Source: a virus. From it: a DNA stretch of 25,753 bases. The notes under the pieces are model-generated. The model searched no databases, was not told the DNA's origin, and saw only the letters and a list, made by a program, of their open reading frames with translations. The number at the start of each line of letters is the position of its first letter. The stretch's first letter is position 1. Below are positions 23,793 through 25,753 of the stretch, piece after piece. The stretch lies in IMG/VR virus record IMGVR_UViG_3300010354_000568, positions 1-25,753 of that record; one strand, given 5' to 3'. The position numbers were made by a program, and so were the translations under genes.

Positions 23793-23867
23793 GCTGCCGT
23801 AGCTCAGTGGTAGAGCACACCCTTGGTAAGGGTGAGGCCGAGAGTTCGATCCTCTCTGGCAGCACCA
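23793..23867 (+). tRNA. tRNA-Thr(GGT)
   Basis: Acceptor GCTGCCG/TGGCAGC, D arm GCTC/GAGC, anticodon stem CACCC/GGGTG with loop TTGGTAA (GGT), T arm GAGAG-TTCGATC-CTCTC, A73 and CCA. Confidence 0.95.
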
Positions 23868-23868
23868 C

Positions 23869-23942
23869 GCCACTCTAGTTCAGTGATAGAACATCGCCCT
23901 CGTAACGCGGAGACGACAGTTTGATTCTGTCGAGTGGCACCA
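23869..23942 (+). tRNA. tRNA-Thr(CGT)
   Basis: Acceptor GCCACTC/GAGTGGC, D arm GTTC/GAAC, anticodon loop CTCGTAA (CGT) with one mismatch next to the loop, T arm GACAG-TTTGATT-CTGTC, A73 and CCA. Confidence 0.9.
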
Positions 23943-23947
23943 TTAAA

Positions 23948-24022
23948 GCCCTCTTATCCTCAGTGGTAGAGGTCCTGCCTTGTAAGCAGGGTGCGGGAGT
24001 TCGATTCTCTCAGGGGGCACCA
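23948..24022 (+). tRNA. tRNA-Thr(TGT)
   Basis: Acceptor GCCCTCT/AGGGGGC, D arm CCTC/GAGG, anticodon stem CCTGC/GCAGG with loop CTTGTAA (TGT), T loop TTCGATT, A73 and CCA. Third threonine isoacceptor in tandem. Confidence 0.94.
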
Positions 24023-24035
24023 CTAGGAGGCTGGA

Positions 24036-24422
24036 ATGGATTGCGTAGCAGTAGGAGACAGCATAGCAGTAGGAGTAGGACAGGCCGCTCACTGCAGCAT
24101 CAACGCCAAAGTCGGCGCCTCCAGTTCTTATATCTCTGATCACGTCATATCCAAGAGTGCGCGCGTCGCTGTAATATCCGCCGGCTCTAACGACCCCCAC
24201 AATCCGAGACTAAAGAAGAACTTGCTCGAGATTCGATCCAAGATCAAGAGCGAGCGAGTGGTCTGGATACTGCCGTACGACAGGACTGCCGCGAGGGTAG
24301 TCAAGTCCGTGGCCGCGTCTCATGGAGATGCTTATATAGATCTAGCAGCGTATCAGACGAGAGACGGACTTCATCCGAAGAGTTACTCTCGCGTCGCTAG
24401 AGACATAGGAGTGTCGCGATGA
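24036..24422 (+). CDS. Minimal SGNH/GDSL hydrolase-like protein
   Basis: The 128-residue protein has ATG 24036 after AGGAGG. All three SGNH blocks are visible: CVAVGDSIAVGVG (3-15; block I with Ser9), VISAGSNDP (47-55; block III GxND) and TRDGLHPKSYSRVA (107-120; block V with Asp and His). Block II Gly is probably in AKVGASSSYI. The protein is shorter than usual family members (about 180-200 aa) but retains the catalytic set. There is no signal peptide, so it should act in the cytoplasm or in the virion. A phage role as a carbohydrate esterase or tail-associated deacetylase is inference. The next start overlaps its stop. Confidence 0.82.
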   Translation: MDCVAVGDSIAVGVGQAAHCSINAKVGASSSYISDHVISKSARVAVISAGSNDPHNPRLKKNLLEIRSKIKSERVVWILPYDRTAARVVKSVAASHGDAYIDLAAYQTRDGLHPKSYSRVARDIGVSR

Positions 24423-24610
24423 GGACGTACTCATTATACTACAACGGACCTCGGGAGAGAGAACAGAAGTTTCCATACGAGCCCACGGTCGAGGAGATGT
24501 ACACTGACTTCATTCAGACCATCTACTCCTCTGACTACTCTCTCAAGAAGTCTACACTCAAGTACAAGGACGACGGGTTCGTCGAGATAGAAGTGATAGG
24601 AGAGAAGTGA
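24419..24610 (+). CDS. 63-residue hypothetical protein
   Basis: ATG 24419 overlaps the SGNH stop as ATGA, and its stop overlaps the next gene (TGATG). The product (MRTYSLYYNGPREREQKFPY, EPTVEEMYTDFIQTIYSSDY) is Tyr-rich and charged, with a final beta-like segment (TLKYKDDGFVEIEVIGEK). No family was recognised. The tight coupling indicates co-expression with the SGNH and RNase H-like proteins. Confidence 0.75.
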   Translation: MRTYSLYYNGPREREQKFPYEPTVEEMYTDFIQTIYSSDYSLKKSTLKYKDDGFVEIEVIGEK

Positions 24611-25113
24611 TGATCAGGAAAGCGCTAGACGTCGAGGCTGTAAAGGAGTTCATCCGAGCACAGTCACCAGAGACCAAGGTATACCTCGGCGGAGACTCGG
24701 AGCGCTTTCAGATCGACGGCGTCTGGTACGCCGACTACATCAACGTCGTAGTCGTCCACAAGAACGGCAAGAACGGCTGCAGGGTATTCGGTGGCATCGT
24801 GCGAGAGCGCGACTACGACCAGCAGAAGGACAAGCCTCGCATGCGCCTCATGAACGAGGTCATGAAGACCGCGCAGCTCTACATGGACCTGCACGAGGTC
24901 CTCGAGGATCGAGAGATCGAGATCCACTTGGACATCAATCCTAACGAGATGCACGGCTCCTCATGCGTCATCAACGAGGCGGTCGGATACATTCGCGGCA
25001 TGTGCAACGTTGTGCCGATGGTCAAGCCGAATGCCTGGGCTGCTTCATACTGCGCAGACAGGTACAAGGACGCCATCCAGCACATCGAGCCGAAGATGGA
25101 CAGAGTAGCTTAG
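24610..25113 (+). CDS. RNase H-like (DUF458/YkuK-type) protein
   Basis: The 167-residue product starts at ATG 24610; GTG 24607 is an alternative one codon upstream. The fold reads as RNase H-like: VYLGGDSERF (24-33, first acidic residue Asp29), a long beta-hairpin (YADYINVVVVHKNGKNGCRVFGGIVRERDY), and a central helix (MRLMNEVMKTAQLYMDL). EIHLDINPNEMHGSSCVINEAVGYIRGM then provides the second Asp and the substrate helix. NAWAASYCADRY is the conserved C-terminal motif of the DUF458 family. These proteins occur in bacteria and phages, and their nuclease activity is unproven. The TAG stop overlaps tRNA-Ser by 1 nt. Confidence 0.72.
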   Translation: MIRKALDVEAVKEFIRAQSPETKVYLGGDSERFQIDGVWYADYINVVVVHKNGKNGCRVFGGIVRERDYDQQKDKPRMRLMNEVMKTAQLYMDLHEVLEDREIEIHLDINPNEMHGSSCVINEAVGYIRGMCNVVPMVKPNAWAASYCADRYKDAIQHIEPKMDRVA

Positions 25114-25204
25114 GAACGTTGGCTGAGAGGCTGAAAGCGGCGGTTTGCTAAACCGTTGAACTTCGCAAGGGGTTCCACTGGTTCGAATCCAGTACGTTCC
25201 GCCA
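25113..25204 (+). tRNA. tRNA-Ser(GCT)
   Basis: Acceptor GGAACGT/ACGTTCC, anticodon stem GCGGT/ACCGT with loop TTGCTAA (GCT), long class II variable arm, T arm ACTGG-TTCGAAT-CCAGT, G73 and CCA. Last tRNA of the window. Confidence 0.95.
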
Positions 25205-25211
25205 TCCTCTC

Positions 25212-25234
25212 CCAGGAAAGGTAAATAGTCCTGG
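25212..25234 (+). promoter_or_regulatory. Hairpin enclosing a TAAATA late-promoter-like element
   Basis: CCAGGA (25212-25217) pairs with TCCTGG (25229-25234), and the loop region holds GTAAATAG (25221-25228), a six-of-eight match to the late element at 3171. It is about 25 nt upstream of the ATG at 25253. Confidence 0.35.
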
Positions 25235-25252
25235 AACAACAGAGAGGAAGAC

Positions 25253-25744
25253 ATGAAGAGTCATACCAAGTTTGCCGCGTGGTGGGTATCCGTTCTTTTG
25301 ACGGCCACCGGCGTGTTCTGGGCCGCTTACTTCGGTATGGTTCAGAGGATCTGGGAAGTAGACGAGACGATGATCACGAGCATCATCGCAGTCGTCTTCG
25401 TGGCCTGTAACATAATCTTGGGGGTAGTCGCCCGTCAGGTCGACCGCCCCTTTGTCGTTTCTAGACCCGAGTTGCGGGAGAAGGTCAAGAGCCGCCTGCA
25501 GACCGTCTGGTTCGCCTCCGAGCAGATCATGGCCCTGGGCATGTTGGGCACGGTCATCGGGCTGGTCCTCATGCTGACCTCTAACTCCGTGGGCGCCATG
25601 AGCCAGGGCTCCATGCAGTCGGTGCTCGGAGACATGTGGACTCACATGGGTCTGGCCCTCTACACGAACGCCGTGGGCCTCATCTGCAGCATCGTGCTGA
25701 AGGTGCAGGTCTACCTGGTTGGATACGGCGTAGATGAGACATAA
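25253..25744 (+). CDS. MotA/TolQ/ExbB proton-channel-like membrane protein
   Basis: The 163-residue product has ATG 25253 after GAGAGGAAG. Four hydrophobic segments are visible at about 8-30, 40-61, 92-111 and 131-153. The third (SEQIMALGMLGTVIGLVLML) and fourth (MGLALYTNAVGLICSIVLKVQVYL) carry the GT..GL and A..T..VGL patterns of TolQ/ExbB/MotA channel subunits. The large cytoplasmic loop of cellular proteins is reduced to about 30 residues, so this is a minimal version. A partner like TolR/ExbD/MotB is not seen within the window and might follow downstream. A role in energising the envelope, or blocking the host Tol or Exb machinery, is speculative. Confidence 0.7.
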   Translation: MKSHTKFAAWWVSVLLTATGVFWAAYFGMVQRIWEVDETMITSIIAVVFVACNIILGVVARQVDRPFVVSRPELREKVKSRLQTVWFASEQIMALGMLGTVIGLVLMLTSNSVGAMSQGSMQSVLGDMWTHMGLALYTNAVGLICSIVLKVQVYLVGYGVDET

Positions 25745-25753
25745 GCTATTCGA

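Overview
The window is a contiguous, entirely plus-strand segment of a large T4-superfamily (myovirus-type) bacteriophage genome. The diagnostic block is a T4-like replication operon in the usual order: sliding clamp (gp45), clamp loader large (gp44) and small (gp62) subunits, and RegA. The host is probably an alphaproteobacterium. The phage tRNA-His has A73, a G1-U72 pair and no G-1, which is the known alphaproteobacterial tRNA-His identity, and an initiator-like tRNA also resembles alphaproteobacterial tRNA-fMet. No gene on the minus strand is convincing.

Region 1 (1-10770) is one long operon of mostly ATGA-overlapping genes that looks like a DNA-base hypermodification and nucleotide-sugar pathway. 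It holds a thymidylate-synthase-fold enzyme with the Asp expected for dCMP, dCMP deaminase, a uracil-DNA-glycosylase-like protein and two divergent proteins resembling the alpha-glutamyl/putrescinyl-thymine pyrophosphorylase helical superfamily. These are followed by a fold-type II PLP enzyme, an SGNH-like protein, a cytosine-C5-methyltransferase-fold protein, a DUF3310 protein, a sugar-nucleotide epimerase, a short UDP-sugar dehydrogenase and a glycosyltransferase. A T4-type late promoter (TATAAATA) and one small late gene sit inside this operon.

Region 2 (10773-13360) is the replication operon, behind a TGTACA-17-TAAGAT promoter and closed by an intrinsic terminator. Region 3 (13386-15562) is a run of very small genes separated by terminators and by individual strong TTGACATTTT-type promoters.

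Region 4 (15563-25204) is the most unusual part. It is a tRNA island with 31 recognisable tRNAs covering all 20 amino acids, interleaved with small protein genes and with structured RNAs that are not normal tRNAs. The first 550 nt hold three tandem hairpin domains closed by helices of 20-25 bp. Two of these carry tRNA-like D and T arms, and their four arms are mutually complementary. Further long-stem RNAs (one with a 22-bp stem and a T-arm-like hairpin), mini-RNAs with an acceptor stem and CCA but no T arm, and tRNA-like sequences lacking an anticodon arm lie between the tRNAs. All three tRNA-Leu lack the long variable arm. Several protein stop codons lie inside the following tRNA. Protein genes here include an RlpA-like protein, an L,D-transpeptidase, a 2OG-Fe(II) oxygenase, a possible ADP-ribosyltransferase-fold protein, a winged-helix protein, a second SGNH protein and an RNase H-like protein. 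The window ends with a MotA/TolQ/ExbB-like membrane protein.

All family calls were made by reading motifs. No database search, covariance model or folding program was run.
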